From NCBI RefSeq assembly GCF_900104355.1, contig NZ_FNIY01000003.1:62001-126000 (forward strand): a stretch of 64,000 nucleotides of DNA. The letters are read 5' to 3'. The notes under the pieces are model-generated. The model had not been told where the DNA came from. It ran no database searches and saw only the letters and a list, made by a program, of their open reading frames with translations. The position numbers and the translations under genes were made by a program. Position 1 is the stretch's first letter. The number at the start of each line of letters is the position of its first letter. Positions 26,107 through 35,347 of this stretch are shown here, in pieces. The stretch is from Phyllobacterium sp. OV277 (GTDB taxonomy: Bacteria > Pseudomonadota > Alphaproteobacteria > Rhizobiales > Rhizobiaceae).

Positions 26107-26161
26107 ACAGAACCATGCACCACCAGCCACCTACCACGCACAAATCAGACCGGGGGAATCC

Positions 26162-26794
26162 ATGCCCAAAGCGGCAACACCAAAAGCATCAAGAAACGAC
26201 ATGCGGGCATGGCAGCGGATGTTGTCAGGCCGAAGGTTGGACCTGCTTGATCCCTCGCCGCTCGACATTGAAATCGAAGACATTGCACAAGGGCTTGCGC
26301 GTGTTGCCCGCTGGAATGGCCAGACCGTCGGTGATCATGCCTATTCGGTGGCGCAGCATTCTCTGCTGGTTGAGCAGATTTTCGGGATGATCGTCCCGGA
26401 TGCTACGGTCGAGCACCACCTTGCAGCCCTTCTGCATGATGCGCCTGAATATGTGATCGGTGACATGATTTCACCCTTCAAGGCTGTGGTGGGCGGCGAC
26501 TACAAGAGCGTGGAGCTGCGTTTGCAGCAGGCCATCCATCTGCGCTTTGCCCTGCCGCCTGCGGTCACGCAAAACCTGCGCGGCCTGATCAAGCGGGCGG
26601 ATGCCATAGCCGCCTATTTCGAGGCTACCAGGCTTGCGGGTTTTGCCGAGACGGAAGCTGTGCTTTTCTTTGGCCGTCCACGCGGAATCGACCCGCAGGG
26701 TCTCGACTTGACCGCCATGGCAACCCAGAATGCGCAGAATGCCTTTTTGCAGCGTTTTGCTGTATTGGAATCACAACGCGCCAGCAGAAGGTAA
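26162..26794 (+). CDS. HD-domain hydrolase (YfbR-like)
   Basis: A 210-residue HD-superfamily protein. Metal ligands are seen as GDHAYSVAQHS (His), then HHLAALLHDAPEYVIGDM (His-Asp), and a later Asp in IKRADAIAAYFEAT. The pattern resembles YfbR-type 5'-deoxynucleotidases. The ATG at 26162 follows GGGGGAAT and is preferred to the upstream ATG that would lie in the repeat element. It is the first of a tight plus-strand run with a phosphatase (5 bases later) and the NadQ regulator, so action on a nucleotide is likely but unproven. Confidence 0.8.
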   Translation: MPKAATPKASRNDMRAWQRMLSGRRLDLLDPSPLDIEIEDIAQGLARVARWNGQTVGDHAYSVAQHSLLVEQIFGMIVPDATVEHHLAALLHDAPEYVIGDMISPFKAVVGGDYKSVELRLQQAIHLRFALPPAVTQNLRGLIKRADAIAAYFEATRLAGFAETEAVLFFGRPRGIDPQGLDLTAMATQNAQNAFLQRFAVLESQRASRR

Positions 26795-26799
26795 AGGCC

Positions 26800-27327
26800 A
26801 TGCCGCATATCATCGTCACTCCCCTTTCCCGCCTCGCCGAAACGGCGACGCGTTCCGGTGCGCGCGATATGGTGACGCTGATCAATATGGGCACGCCGGT
26901 TGAGCGACCGGTTGAAATTGCCGAAGGGCGGCATCTGTTTCTCGGGTTCAACGATATTGTCGAACCGGCAGATGGTATGACCCCGCCCGGCATTGATCAT
27001 GTGCATAGCCTCATTGCATTTGGCCAAAAATGGGATCGCCAGACGCCACTGCTCGTCCACTGCTATGCCGGCATATCGCGCTCCACGGCTGGCGCCTATA
27101 TTACCGCACTGGCGCTCAACCCTGAGCTTGATGAAACGCTGTTGGCGCAAACCCTGCGCAGGAATGCGCCGTCAGCCACGCCCAACAGCCGGTTGATTGC
27201 ACTTGCCGATGATATTCTTGGCCGCAAGGGGCGTATGGTCGATGCTATCAAGGCGATTGGCCGGGGCGAAGAAGCTTTTGAGGGCACGCCATTTAGCTTA
27301 CCGGTTGTGGTGATCCAGCCGCGATGA
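26800..27327 (+). CDS. Tyrosine/dual-specificity phosphatase-like protein
   Basis: A 175-residue protein with the cysteine-phosphatase P-loop HCYAGISRS (Cys88 and Arg94, CX5R). The preceding strand TPLLV and the Asp in GFNDIVEP could supply the general acid. Family members dephosphorylate phosphotyrosine or small phosphate esters. It starts 5 bases after the HD gene and overlaps the NadQ gene by 4 bases (ATGA), so the three are translationally linked. A small-molecule substrate fits the neighbours better than a protein, but this is inference. Confidence 0.82.
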   Translation: MPHIIVTPLSRLAETATRSGARDMVTLINMGTPVERPVEIAEGRHLFLGFNDIVEPADGMTPPGIDHVHSLIAFGQKWDRQTPLLVHCYAGISRSTAGAYITALALNPELDETLLAQTLRRNAPSATPNSRLIALADDILGRKGRMVDAIKAIGRGEEAFEGTPFSLPVVVIQPR

Positions 27328-28286
27328 CAACAGCTGCGCCCAATGCTGTCGAGATCAATCTGAGTGCTGCCATTGCTGCAGTCGCCGACAATGATCCGCT
27401 TATCCTGACGACACCGGCCAGCGATGATGCCCAGCGGGATGAATTGCCGTTTGGTCCATTTAACCCTCTGGCTCACCGCACATTCGAGACCGGCTTGCGC
27501 GAATGGGTTGCCGAGCAGACACCCTTGCGGCTTGGCTATGTCGAACAGCTCTACACATTCGGCGACCGCGGCAGGCACAAAACCGCTGAGGATCGCGACC
27601 TGCATATCGTTTCTGTCGGCTATCTGGCGCTGACCCGGATCACCGACGAAAACCGGGATGCCTTGCGCAAATCCGGTGCGCGCTGGCGCAGCTGGTATTC
27701 GTTCCTGCCATGGGAAGACTGGCGCGGCGGCAAGCCCACCATGATTGATGACACGATTCGTCCAGCGCTTTGCCGATGGGCCGTACAGGGCAATTCCCAC
27801 GCACGCATGAGCCGTATCAGGCTGGCCTTTGGCGATGAAGGCATTGTCTGGGATGAAGAGCGGGTGCTGGAGCGTTACGAGTTGCTCTACGAGGCAGGTC
27901 TTGTTGGGGAGGCCGTGCGCGACGGGCGCGCTGACCCGCCTGCACTATCGGGCAATCTCGGCCTGCCCATGAGTTTCGACCACCGGCGCATCCTGGCGAC
28001 AGCGATTTCACGGCTGCGCGCCAAGCTGAAATATCGCCCGGTGGTTTTCGAGCTGATGCCACCAACATTCACACTCACCGCCTTGCAGGAAACCGTCGAA
28101 GCCATATCCGGCCGTCACCTGCACAAGCAGAATTTCCGCCGTCTGGTGGAAGGTACCGAACTGGTTGAACCAACAGGCGCTGAACAGACACAGGCACGCG
28201 GCAGACCCGCCGCGCTTTACCGTTTCAGGCACAATGTGCTGGAAGAGCGTAGTGTCGCCGGCCTGCGCGTCGGCGGACGGGGATAG
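27324..28286 (+). CDS. nadQ: NadQ-type NAD biosynthesis regulator (Nudix-like plus winged helix)
   Basis: A 320-residue protein of the COG4111 type: an N-terminal Nudix-fold region (about 25-190) without an intact Nudix box, so presumably a ligand sensor, and a C-terminal NrtR-like winged-helix domain (about 200-310) with TFTLTALQETVEAISG and HKQNFRRLVEGTELVEPTG. In Rhizobiales this family (NadQ) is described as repressor of nadABC. That operon lies 5 kb away here with a fitting palindrome upstream. Overlap with the phosphatase gene shows operon membership. I am sure of the architecture, fairly sure of the name. Confidence 0.82.
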   Translation: MTTAAPNAVEINLSAAIAAVADNDPLILTTPASDDAQRDELPFGPFNPLAHRTFETGLREWVAEQTPLRLGYVEQLYTFGDRGRHKTAEDRDLHIVSVGYLALTRITDENRDALRKSGARWRSWYSFLPWEDWRGGKPTMIDDTIRPALCRWAVQGNSHARMSRIRLAFGDEGIVWDEERVLERYELLYEAGLVGEAVRDGRADPPALSGNLGLPMSFDHRRILATAISRLRAKLKYRPVVFELMPPTFTLTALQETVEAISGRHLHKQNFRRLVEGTELVEPTGAEQTQARGRPAALYRFRHNVLEERSVAGLRVGGRG

Positions 28287-28294
28287 GAGATAGA

Positions 28295-28807
28295 ATGACT
28301 GACAAGCCAAAACCCACATCCGTGAACGCTGAAGGCATTTTTGAGCCGTTTTCCGTAGAAAACGTGCCATGGGAAAACTGGTCGGAGAACACGCGCTACG
28401 GCTCACGCTCCCGCTATCTATCGGGGTTTGGTGGTGCGAGCCATGTGGGCGTTGCCATGGAAGAGCTGGCGCCGGGCATGGAGTCCACCCTCAACCACTA
28501 CCACATGCTTGAGGAAGAGCAGGCGCTGATCCTCGCGGGCGAAATGACGCTCAAGCTTGGTGAGAAAACCTATCTCGTAAAAACCGGCGATTATGTCTGC
28601 TTCCCGGCAGGCCAGAAGGCCGGGCATTCCTTCTACAATCACAGCGATGCACTCTGCCGCTTCCTCATTATCGGCGAAAAGAACCCGCATGATGTGATCG
28701 TCTATCCGGAAACCGGCCGCGTCAGCGTACGGCTGACAGGTGAAGGCTACGACAAATCAGCGACAATGGACTATTGGCAGGGCGCCGATACGAACAAGAA
28801 GAAATAG
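28295..28807 (+). CDS. Cupin-domain protein
   Basis: A 170-residue protein with one conserved cupin barrel. Motif 1 appears as STLNHYHMLEEEQALILAGEMTL (His, His, Glu metal ligands) and motif 2 as DYVCFPAGQKAGHSFYNHS. A metal ion is likely. The reaction is unknown; single cupins act as isomerases, dioxygenases or binding proteins. It starts 8 bases after nadQ and is probably the last gene of that run, although it could also be a separate unit. Confidence 0.82.
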   Translation: MTDKPKPTSVNAEGIFEPFSVENVPWENWSENTRYGSRSRYLSGFGGASHVGVAMEELAPGMESTLNHYHMLEEEQALILAGEMTLKLGEKTYLVKTGDYVCFPAGQKAGHSFYNHSDALCRFLIIGEKNPHDVIVYPETGRVSVRLTGEGYDKSATMDYWQGADTNKKK

Positions 28808-28888
28808 ATCCGGCATATACGACCAATGTCGAATTGACTGGCCTTCTCGCTATTGGCAGACTTGTCAGCAACAGAGGTGTTTAAGCGC

Positions 28889-29212
28889 ATGTCCGAGATG
28901 TCGACGAGCATGATTAAAGCTACGACAATTCAACTTCGTTGTCCGTCACATCCGGGTGCGCTTCTTGATGACATTATTCCGGCGACGGGGAAAACCAAGG
29001 CGGAGATTGCCAAGCTTCTCGGTATATCCCGACAGCACTTTTATGACATTATCGGGGAGCGTAAACCCGTTTCGCCCGCCATTGCTGCACGGCTTGGCAA
29101 GGCTTTCGGTGATGGGGCAGCTGTGTGGCTTCGCATGCAGGCGGCCTATGATGCTTGGCATGTGGAGCGGGAAGTGGATGTCAGCAAAATCCCAACGATC
29201 CGCGCGGCCTAG
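28889..29212 (+). CDS. higA: HigA-type antitoxin, apparently without a HigB partner
   Basis: A 107-residue XRE helix-turn-helix protein of the HigA (VapI-like) family: HPGALLDDIIPATGKTKAEIAKLLG, SRQHFYDIIGERKPVSP, then WLRMQAAYDAWH. HigA normally neutralises the HigB ribosome-dependent mRNase and represses its operon. HigB genes usually lie directly upstream; here only 81 non-coding bases separate it from the cupin gene, and no toxin frame is seen downstream. It is therefore either a solitary regulator or a relic. The ATG at 28889 has AGAGG upstream; Met at 28898 or later is possible. Confidence 0.78.
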   Translation: MSEMSTSMIKATTIQLRCPSHPGALLDDIIPATGKTKAEIAKLLGISRQHFYDIIGERKPVSPAIAARLGKAFGDGAAVWLRMQAAYDAWHVEREVDVSKIPTIRAA

Positions 29213-29368
29213 AACCTTTCCGGTTTAAATAGAGGCGTTCTGTGGAAGCGAATTTGGTTCAAGGTCGAGGGATTGGCAAGACTGATCTTAACCCATCGGC
29301 GAAGCCGAAGCCCGATGGAGTTGAGCTGAATTCACTCGGCTCCTATTTAAGCCGGAAGGCTCTAAAGC

Positions 29369-30184
29369 CTATTTCAGCACGTAAACGTGCTCATCGCCGG
29401 GGAATGTCCGTGTGCGAACATCATCGGCATAGGCTTTCACTGCGGCGTCGATACCGGCGCCGACTGCACCATATACTTTGACGAATTTGGGCGGTTTTGG
29501 ATTGTAGCCCAGCATATCCTCCAAAACGAGGATCTGGCCGTCGCACTCGCGTGATCCGCCAATGCCAATGGTTGGAATGGGGATTTCCCGCGAGATTTCG
29601 GCAGCCAGCGGCTCAACAATGCCTTCCAGCACCACGGAAAATGCCCCCGCATCGCTGACAGCTTTCGCGTCCGCCTTGATCAATGGCCAGAGCGCCGTAT
29701 CGCGCCCCTGCGTCTTGAAACCGCCGAGCGTGTTGACGGATTGCGGGGTCAGGCCGATATGCGCCATGACGGGAATGCCGCGTTCGGCAAGAAACCGGAT
29801 CGTCTCGGCCATGCGCACGCCGCCTTCGATCTTCACCGCGCCGCAGCCGGTTTCCTGCATCACCCTTGATGCATTGCGAAACGCCACCGCCGGGCTTTCC
29901 TCATAGCTGCCGAAAGGCATGTCCACGACGACCATGCCGCGTTTGGACCCGCGTACCACCGCCCGGCCATGGATGATCATCATGTCGAGCGATACGCCAA
30001 GGGTGGAATCCATGGCATAGAGCACCATGCCGAGACTATCGCCGACGAGCAGAATATCCGCGTGATTATCAACAATCCGCGCCGTATTGGCATGGTAGGA
30101 TGTCAGTGCAACGATGGGTTCTGCGCCCTTGCGCGCGCGTATCTCAGGGGCAGTAACCCGGCGAATGATGATTTCCTGGCTCAT
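29369..30184 (-). CDS. panB: 3-methyl-2-oxobutanoate hydroxymethyltransferase
   Basis: First step of pantothenate synthesis: transfers a hydroxymethyl group from methylene-tetrahydrofolate to ketoisovalerate. The 271-residue TIM barrel has [18 protein letters not shown] near the N-terminus with metal-binding Asp, KIEGG, and [18 protein letters not shown]. It is the last gene of nadA-nadB-nadC-panC-panB. The 156 bases after it, up to the higA gene end, hold no gene, only a weak stem-loop. Confidence 0.95.
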   Translation of the reverse strand: MSQEIIIRRVTAPEIRARKGAEPIVALTSYHANTARIVDNHADILLVGDSLGMVLYAMDSTLGVSLDMMIIHGRAVVRGSKRGMVVVDMPFGSYEESPAVAFRNASRVMQETGCGAVKIEGGVRMAETIRFLAERGIPVMAHIGLTPQSVNTLGGFKTQGRDTALWPLIKADAKAVSDAGAFSVVLEGIVEPLAAEISREIPIPTIGIGGSRECDGQILVLEDMLGYNPKPPKFVKVYGAVGAGIDAAVKAYADDVRTRTFPGDEHVYVLK

Positions 30185-30200
30185 TGCGTCCCCCGCACTT

Positions 30201-31046
30201 CTATCCGATAACGCGCTGATCGATCAGCCGCACCTTGCCAAAGCGTACCGTGAGCAGAATGACCACGGGCTGCCTGAATTTACCTGATACTGGATCAAGT
30301 GTCTGGGCATCGCGAATATCAACAGCTTCGACCTCGCCCTGCTTCTCGCTCTCCAGCAGCGAGCGAACGGCATTGCGAATGGCTGCAACGGAGCGCTGGC
30401 CCCTTACAACCATCTCATCGGCAAGTTCCAGCGATCGCGGCAGGATCACCGCTGCCCTGCGATCTTCCTTCGTCAGCATGGCATTGCGCGACGAGCAGGC
30501 GACGCCGTCTTCCTCGCGCACGGTTGCCACCCCGGTAATCACAATCGGCATGTCGAGATCAGCAACCATACGGCGGATGATCGTCAATTGCTGATAGTCC
30601 TTCTCGCCGAAGAACGCATGATCAGGCTGCACGATATTGAACAGCTTTGTCACCACCGTACTGACACCACGAAAGTGCCCGGGCCGTATCTTGCCGATCA
30701 GAATGCGTGAAAGAACCGGGTTTTCGACAATCGTATTGGCACCAGCCCGGTAAACTTCTGCCACCTCTGGTGTAAAGACGTAATCGACACCCTCAGCCTT
30801 CAGCTTGGCGAGGTCTCCCGCCATGTCTCTGGGATAGCTCGACAGATCCTCATTGGGCCCGAACTGCGTCGGATTGACGAAGATCGATACAACAGTGATA
30901 TCGCAAGCGGCGCGCGAATGGCGCACCAGCGTCATATGCCCGATGTGCAGATAACCCATGGTCGGCACAAGACCGATACTCTTGCCCTTCAGCCGTTCAG
31001 CTTTCAGGGCAGTTCGCAGTTCGGCGATGGTGGCGATGACTTTCAT
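30201..31046 (-). CDS. panC: Pantothenate synthetase
   Basis: Joins pantoate and beta-alanine with ATP through pantoyl-adenylate. The 281-residue protein has the nucleotidyltransferase HIGH-like motif [15 protein letters not shown], the [18 protein letters not shown] loop, GEKDYQQL, and the KMSKS-like SSRNAML segment. It overlaps nadC by four bases (ATGA) and precedes panB by 16 bases. Linking the CoA and NAD pathways in one operon would place both under NadQ control, which is inference. Confidence 0.95.
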   Translation of the reverse strand: MKVIATIAELRTALKAERLKGKSIGLVPTMGYLHIGHMTLVRHSRAACDITVVSIFVNPTQFGPNEDLSSYPRDMAGDLAKLKAEGVDYVFTPEVAEVYRAGANTIVENPVLSRILIGKIRPGHFRGVSTVVTKLFNIVQPDHAFFGEKDYQQLTIIRRMVADLDMPIVITGVATVREEDGVACSSRNAMLTKEDRRAAVILPRSLELADEMVVRGQRSVAAIRNAVRSLLESEKQGEVEAVDIRDAQTLDPVSGKFRQPVVILLTVRFGKVRLIDQRVIG

Positions 31047-31933
31047 TTCAGTTCTATATCCAGTCCGATATCCAGCGTTGGCGCTGCCATGGTGATTTTC
31101 GAGGTAGAGATGTAATCGACGCCGGTTTCAGCAACGGCCTTGATCGTATCAAGTGCAATATTGCCAGAGGCTTCAAGTTTCGCACGTCCGGCATTGATTT
31201 TTACAGCCTTTTCAAGCAGTTCCGGCCCCATATTATCAAGCAGAATCACATCGGCATTGACAGACAGTGCCTCATCGAACTGGTCAAGACCATCCACTTC
31301 AACCTCGATCTTGACGAGAATTCCCGCATAAGTGCGCGCCGCCAGAATGGCCTTGGTCACGCCGCCCGCAACAGCGATATGATTGTCCTTGATCAGGATC
31401 GCATCATCGAGACCGAACCGGTGGTTGATACCACCGCCGCACTTCACCGCATATTTGGCGAAGCCGCGCATACCGGGGATGGTCTTGCGCGTATCGCAGA
31501 CCCTGGCATTCGTATGGGCGATCAGATCGGCAAACTTCGCGGTATAGGTGGAAATACCGCTCAAATGCATCAGGAAGTTGAGCGCTACCCGTTCCGCGGA
31601 CAGGATGGCGCGGGCATTGCCTTCGATGACGGCGATCCTGTCTCCCGGTTTGACCCGAGCGCCATCCTTGACCAGAGGGGTAAACACCACCTCGGAATTG
31701 ACCAATGTGAACGCCTTGCGGGCAAATTCCATTCCGCAGATCGTACCGGCCTCGCGGCTCGACAGAACCGCTCTTGCCGTCGCCTCTTCCGGCAGCGTGG
31801 CATTGGTGGTCAGATCCCCTGCCCGGCCAAAATCTTCAAGCAAAGCGCCACGCACGGCATCATCAACGAGCAAGCCCGGCAATGAAGGCGGAAAAGCCTT
31901 CTGCGCGACAGTGGTTTGCGGGGAAACATTCAT
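31043..31933 (-). CDS. nadC: Quinolinate phosphoribosyltransferase (carboxylating)
   Basis: Makes nicotinate mononucleotide from quinolinate and PRPP. The 296-residue protein has the type II PRTase features: EDFGRAGDLTTNA at the N-terminal domain, RVALNFLMHLSGIST, DTRKTIPGMRGFAKYAVKCGG, and HRFGLDDAILIKDNHI. Third gene of the operon, 41 bases after nadB, overlapping panC. Length and motifs are normal. Confidence 0.96.
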   Translation of the reverse strand: MNVSPQTTVAQKAFPPSLPGLLVDDAVRGALLEDFGRAGDLTTNATLPEEATARAVLSSREAGTICGMEFARKAFTLVNSEVVFTPLVKDGARVKPGDRIAVIEGNARAILSAERVALNFLMHLSGISTYTAKFADLIAHTNARVCDTRKTIPGMRGFAKYAVKCGGGINHRFGLDDAILIKDNHIAVAGGVTKAILAARTYAGILVKIEVEVDGLDQFDEALSVNADVILLDNMGPELLEKAVKINAGRAKLEASGNIALDTIKAVAETGVDYISTSKITMAAPTLDIGLDIELK

Positions 31934-31974
31934 GTCATCTTCCTTCCGACAACGCTCATTATTTCGTTTTCCGG

Positions 31975-33564
31975 CTACGCCGTAGGGCTAAGTTCCATCA
32001 TGTCGCCGACATAGGCCCGCGCGTCATCGAGGTTCAGGAACGTGCGATGCTGCCATTCTCCACGCTTTTTCGGGAAATCGGTGCGGAAATGGCCGCCACG
32101 ACTTTCCTCACGCCGCAACGCACTGACGGCCACCAGCTTGGCGGTGGCAAGCACATTGCGGAAGGCCGGGTCGCGATTGTTCTTTTCCAATGTCAGAATG
32201 GCTTTCAATCCGGCAACCATGTCCTCGCGATTGCGGATAACGCCGAAACTGGCACTCATGGTCTTGCGCAGCGTCGCCATGGCCGGAGTGTCACCTTCCG
32301 ATTGCAGATCATCCCGGTCGACGGAACCAGCAGCCCAATTATCGACTGGTTTCGCGCCATCCTTGCCGATTCTGGCGGCGATACGGGCGGAGAACACCAC
32401 CGCTTCCAGCAGCGAATTGGATGCAAGCCGGTTTGCACCATGGGCACCGGTTGATGTGCATTCACCGCAGGCCCACAGGCCATCAATCGAGGTGCGCCCT
32501 TCTGCGTCGGTCAGAATACCACCCATGAAGTAATGTGCGGCGGGAACGACGGGAATAGGCTGCGTGACCGGGTCAATGCCCGCATCGCGGCAATAGCGAT
32601 AAACAGTCGGGAATTCATCGGGGAAAGTCGCACCGACAGCCGTGGTGCAATCGAGCCAGGCGCCTCGCCCTGCCATTACCTCGGCATAGATACCGCGCGC
32701 CACCACATCGCGCGGGGCAAGCTCGCCTTCGGGATCAATTTTCAGCATGAAACGCTCGCCGTCGCGGTTGATCAGCGTTGCCCCATGGCCGCGCAGGGCT
32801 TCGGTTGCCAGTGGTGCCGGGTCCTTGTGTACATCGAGTGCCGTCGGATGAAACTGCACGAATTCCATATCCGCCATCATGGCTCCAGCGCGGGCCGCCA
32901 TGCCAATACCCTCGCCGCGCGCCTCGGATGGATTGGTGGTGACCGCATAGAGATGGCCGATACCACCGGTAGCAATCACCACAGAGTGGGAAGCAAGCTG
33001 CACTTTCTCGCCCCGTCCCGCATCGGCACGGGCAATCACACCCGTCACAGCGCCCTTTTCCGTGGTGATGTCTTCAACCACATAGCCTTCCATCACGCGG
33101 ATAGACGGGGTGTTTTCGACGGTGTGCACCAGCGCCTGCATGATGGCACGACCGGCCATATCGCCGCGCACGCGGACAATTCGGCTTTCGGAATGGGCAG
33201 CTTCGCGTGATACCTGAAGCTTCCCCTGCAGATCACGATCAAACGGCACGCCATAACCGAGCAGATCATGCACGCGGGCTGCGGCTTCCGTTGCCATCAA
33301 CCGGGCAATGTTCTCGTCAACAATGCCATCACCCGCCGCAACCGTATCGGCAACGTGTTTTTCGATCGTATCACCTTCGGAGACAGCAGCGGCAATGCCT
33401 GCCTGTGCCCAGGCGGATGAAGCCCCCCGACCTATCGGTGCTGCCGCCAGAATAGTGACGGGACGCGGCGCCAGTTTCAACGCGCAGAAGAGGCCAGCCA
33501 AGCCGCCGCCAATGATGATGACAGGTTCAACCTGTGTTGAAGCATCGGAAAATAGTGCACTCAT
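31975..33564 (-). CDS. nadB: L-aspartate oxidase
   Basis: FAD enzyme that oxidises L-aspartate to iminoaspartate, the substrate of NadA. The 529-residue protein begins with the dinucleotide-binding motif [13 protein letters not shown], has [18 protein letters not shown], the catalytic region with [10 protein letters not shown], and [16 protein letters not shown]; the C-terminal helical domain has the shortened form common in alphaproteobacteria. It follows nadA by 60 bases and precedes nadC. Confidence 0.95.
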   Translation of the reverse strand: MSALFSDASTQVEPVIIIGGGLAGLFCALKLAPRPVTILAAAPIGRGASSAWAQAGIAAAVSEGDTIEKHVADTVAAGDGIVDENIARLMATEAAARVHDLLGYGVPFDRDLQGKLQVSREAAHSESRIVRVRGDMAGRAIMQALVHTVENTPSIRVMEGYVVEDITTEKGAVTGVIARADAGRGEKVQLASHSVVIATGGIGHLYAVTTNPSEARGEGIGMAARAGAMMADMEFVQFHPTALDVHKDPAPLATEALRGHGATLINRDGERFMLKIDPEGELAPRDVVARGIYAEVMAGRGAWLDCTTAVGATFPDEFPTVYRYCRDAGIDPVTQPIPVVPAAHYFMGGILTDAEGRTSIDGLWACGECTSTGAHGANRLASNSLLEAVVFSARIAARIGKDGAKPVDNWAAGSVDRDDLQSEGDTPAMATLRKTMSASFGVIRNREDMVAGLKAILTLEKNNRDPAFRNVLATAKLVAVSALRREESRGGHFRTDFPKKRGEWQHRTFLNLDDARAYVGDMMELSPTA

Positions 33565-33624
33565 CGGATATTACCCCCTGTTGCCCAGCCGGGCAGTTGG
33601 GTTGAAGGCCAGATAAAATTTGCT

Positions 33625-34698
33625 CTAATTCTTCAGGTTCACCATGCGCTCCACGGCAAGGCGGGCGCGTTCTCCAACCAGCGGATCAACGTGAATCTCC
33701 TCGCGCATATAGAGCAGGCTCTCAAGGATGTTCGGCAACGTGATGCGCTTCATGTGCGGGCACAGGTTGCACGGCTTGATGAACTTCACATCAGGCACCT
33801 CAGACTCGATGTTCGACGCCATCGAGCATTCGGTGACGAGAAGCACTTTTGCCGGACGCCGGTCTTTCACATAGTTGATCATGCCGCTGGTCGAGCCGGT
33901 ATAATCGGCAATGGCAACGACCTCTGGCGGGCATTCCGGATGCGCGATGATCTGGATATCGGGATCAGCCGCGCGATAGGCGAGAAGCTCCTCGGCGGTG
34001 AAACGCTCATGAACTTCGCAATGGCCCTTCCAGGTCAGGATTTTGACGTCGGTCTGCGCCGCAACGTTCTGGGCCAGGAACTCATCGGGAATGCACAGGA
34101 CACGGTCGACGCCAAAGCTCTCGACCACCTGAACCGCATTGGCCGATGTGCAGCATATATCGCTTTCCGCCTTCACTTCCGCTGACGTGTTGACGTAGGT
34201 GACAATCGGCACACCGGGATAGGTTTCCCGCAGCAGGCGCACATCAGCACCCGTAATGGATTCAGCCAGCGAGCAACCTGCCCGCATATCTGGAATGAGC
34301 ACGGTTTTCTGCGGATTGAGCAGCTTTGACGTTTCCGCCATGAAGTGCACACCACACTGAACGATAATCTCAGCGTCGACGCGCGTTGCTTCGCGGGCCA
34401 ATTGCAGCGAGTCGCCAACAATATCGGCCACGCAGTGAAATATCTCCGGCGTCTGGTAATTATGCGCAAGTATGACGGCATTGCGCTGCTTCTTCACCCG
34501 GTTGATCGCAGCCACATAGGGCGCATAGACAGGCCATTCGATCCGGGGAATATGATGGGCAACACGCTGATAGAGGTGTTCGGTTTCTTCAGCCACATCA
34601 GGGGTGAAAGACAGATCAGGCATTTTGAGAACGCCAAAACGTTCCGCTGCGGATGGGCCTGAGATACGGCCGTTCGGGTTGCGAGCAATGCTGGTCAT
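33625..34698 (-). CDS. nadA: Quinolinate synthase
   Basis: Fe-S enzyme that condenses iminoaspartate with dihydroxyacetone phosphate to quinolinate. The 357-residue protein has the three cluster cysteines in the expected areas ([28 protein letters not shown], and [12 protein letters not shown] near the end). The second in-frame ATG (34698) is preferred because AGGAGG lies 8 bases before it, while it is only 2 bases before the first ATG at 34704. First gene of the nad-pan operon, with a NadQ-like palindrome about 50 bases upstream. Confidence 0.94.
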   Translation of the reverse strand: MTSIARNPNGRISGPSAAERFGVLKMPDLSFTPDVAEETEHLYQRVAHHIPRIEWPVYAPYVAAINRVKKQRNAVILAHNYQTPEIFHCVADIVGDSLQLAREATRVDAEIIVQCGVHFMAETSKLLNPQKTVLIPDMRAGCSLAESITGADVRLLRETYPGVPIVTYVNTSAEVKAESDICCTSANAVQVVESFGVDRVLCIPDEFLAQNVAAQTDVKILTWKGHCEVHERFTAEELLAYRAADPDIQIIAHPECPPEVVAIADYTGSTSGMINYVKDRRPAKVLLVTECSMASNIESEVPDVKFIKPCNLCPHMKRITLPNILESLLYMREEIHVDPLVGERARLAVERMVNLKN

Positions 34699-34748
34699 CG
34701 TCATTTCCTCCTAAGGCAACCTCCTCCGGTTGCCTGCTGCCGATCATT

Positions 34749-34767
34749 TATACTCAATATGAGCATA
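34749..34767. promoter_or_regulatory. Candidate NadQ operator upstream of nadA
   Basis: Near-palindrome TATACTCAATATGAGCATA, centred on base 34758, with half-sites CTCA and TGAG. It lies 51 bases upstream of the nadA start. Its form matches what I recall for NadQ sites in Rhizobiales, and a NadQ-type gene is at 27,324. Repression when NAD is sufficient is the expected logic. Confidence 0.65.
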
Positions 34768-34982
34768 TTTCAGATCAAAAGAAAAACGGCAAGGCCGTCG
34801 GGCAATACATAGGCCAATATTCCGATGGCTTCAAGAGGCATATTTTCAACAATCGGCTAAAGATTGCCTTGGCGGTGGCCGGGCCGAAAACATTCCGGCG
34901 CGCAATTTTTCCTGTCACATAAAGCTCGAAGCTTGATCACACTTTCTGGCTCAGGACTATTTCCTTGATTGATTTCACACGG

Positions 34983-35204
34983 TTACGCGCCGTTGTAACC
35001 GCCCCGGTGGCGATAATAATCGCGGGCTTGCCTGTCACGTTTGGCCGGGCTGTCGCCGCCCAGACGCGGAGAGCAATTGTCAAAAACTTTCGCATCAAAA
35101 TCTGACGGCCTGTCGCAAAAAACCAAAGGACTGACACGGCCCGAATTGGCACATCCGGCTAAGGTGACAGTGCCCAGGGCCAGAAGTGGTAATAGAAATC
35201 GCAT
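34983..35204 (-). CDS. Small lipoprotein
   Basis: A 73-residue protein with a lipoprotein signal: MRFLLPLLALGTVTLAGC, lipobox LAGC with the cysteine at residue 18. The mature part is short, with two further cysteines (LVFCDRP and FDNCSPR) and a basic, glycine-ending tail. I recognise no family. The next residue after the cysteine is Ala, which does not signal inner-membrane retention, so an outer-membrane location is likely. It is divergent from the MFS gene, 143 bases away. Confidence 0.65.
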   Translation of the reverse strand: MRFLLPLLALGTVTLAGCANSGRVSPLVFCDRPSDFDAKVFDNCSPRLGGDSPAKRDRQARDYYRHRGGYNGA

Positions 35205-35347
35205 AAGGTAAATCCTTCATTTCTGCATTGGCAGGCTTGCGGAAAGCGCACTATTCATCAAATACGCTGAAGTGCCAGTTCACATCTATTCAATTGATTG
35301 CGACCTTAAATAGGGTAATCCTCTTGCGCATATAAGGGGGAGAGATC

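Noticed and set aside
28808-28888. HigB toxin gene upstream of the HigA gene
   Set aside because: The 81 bases hold no frame long enough and none with HigB character.
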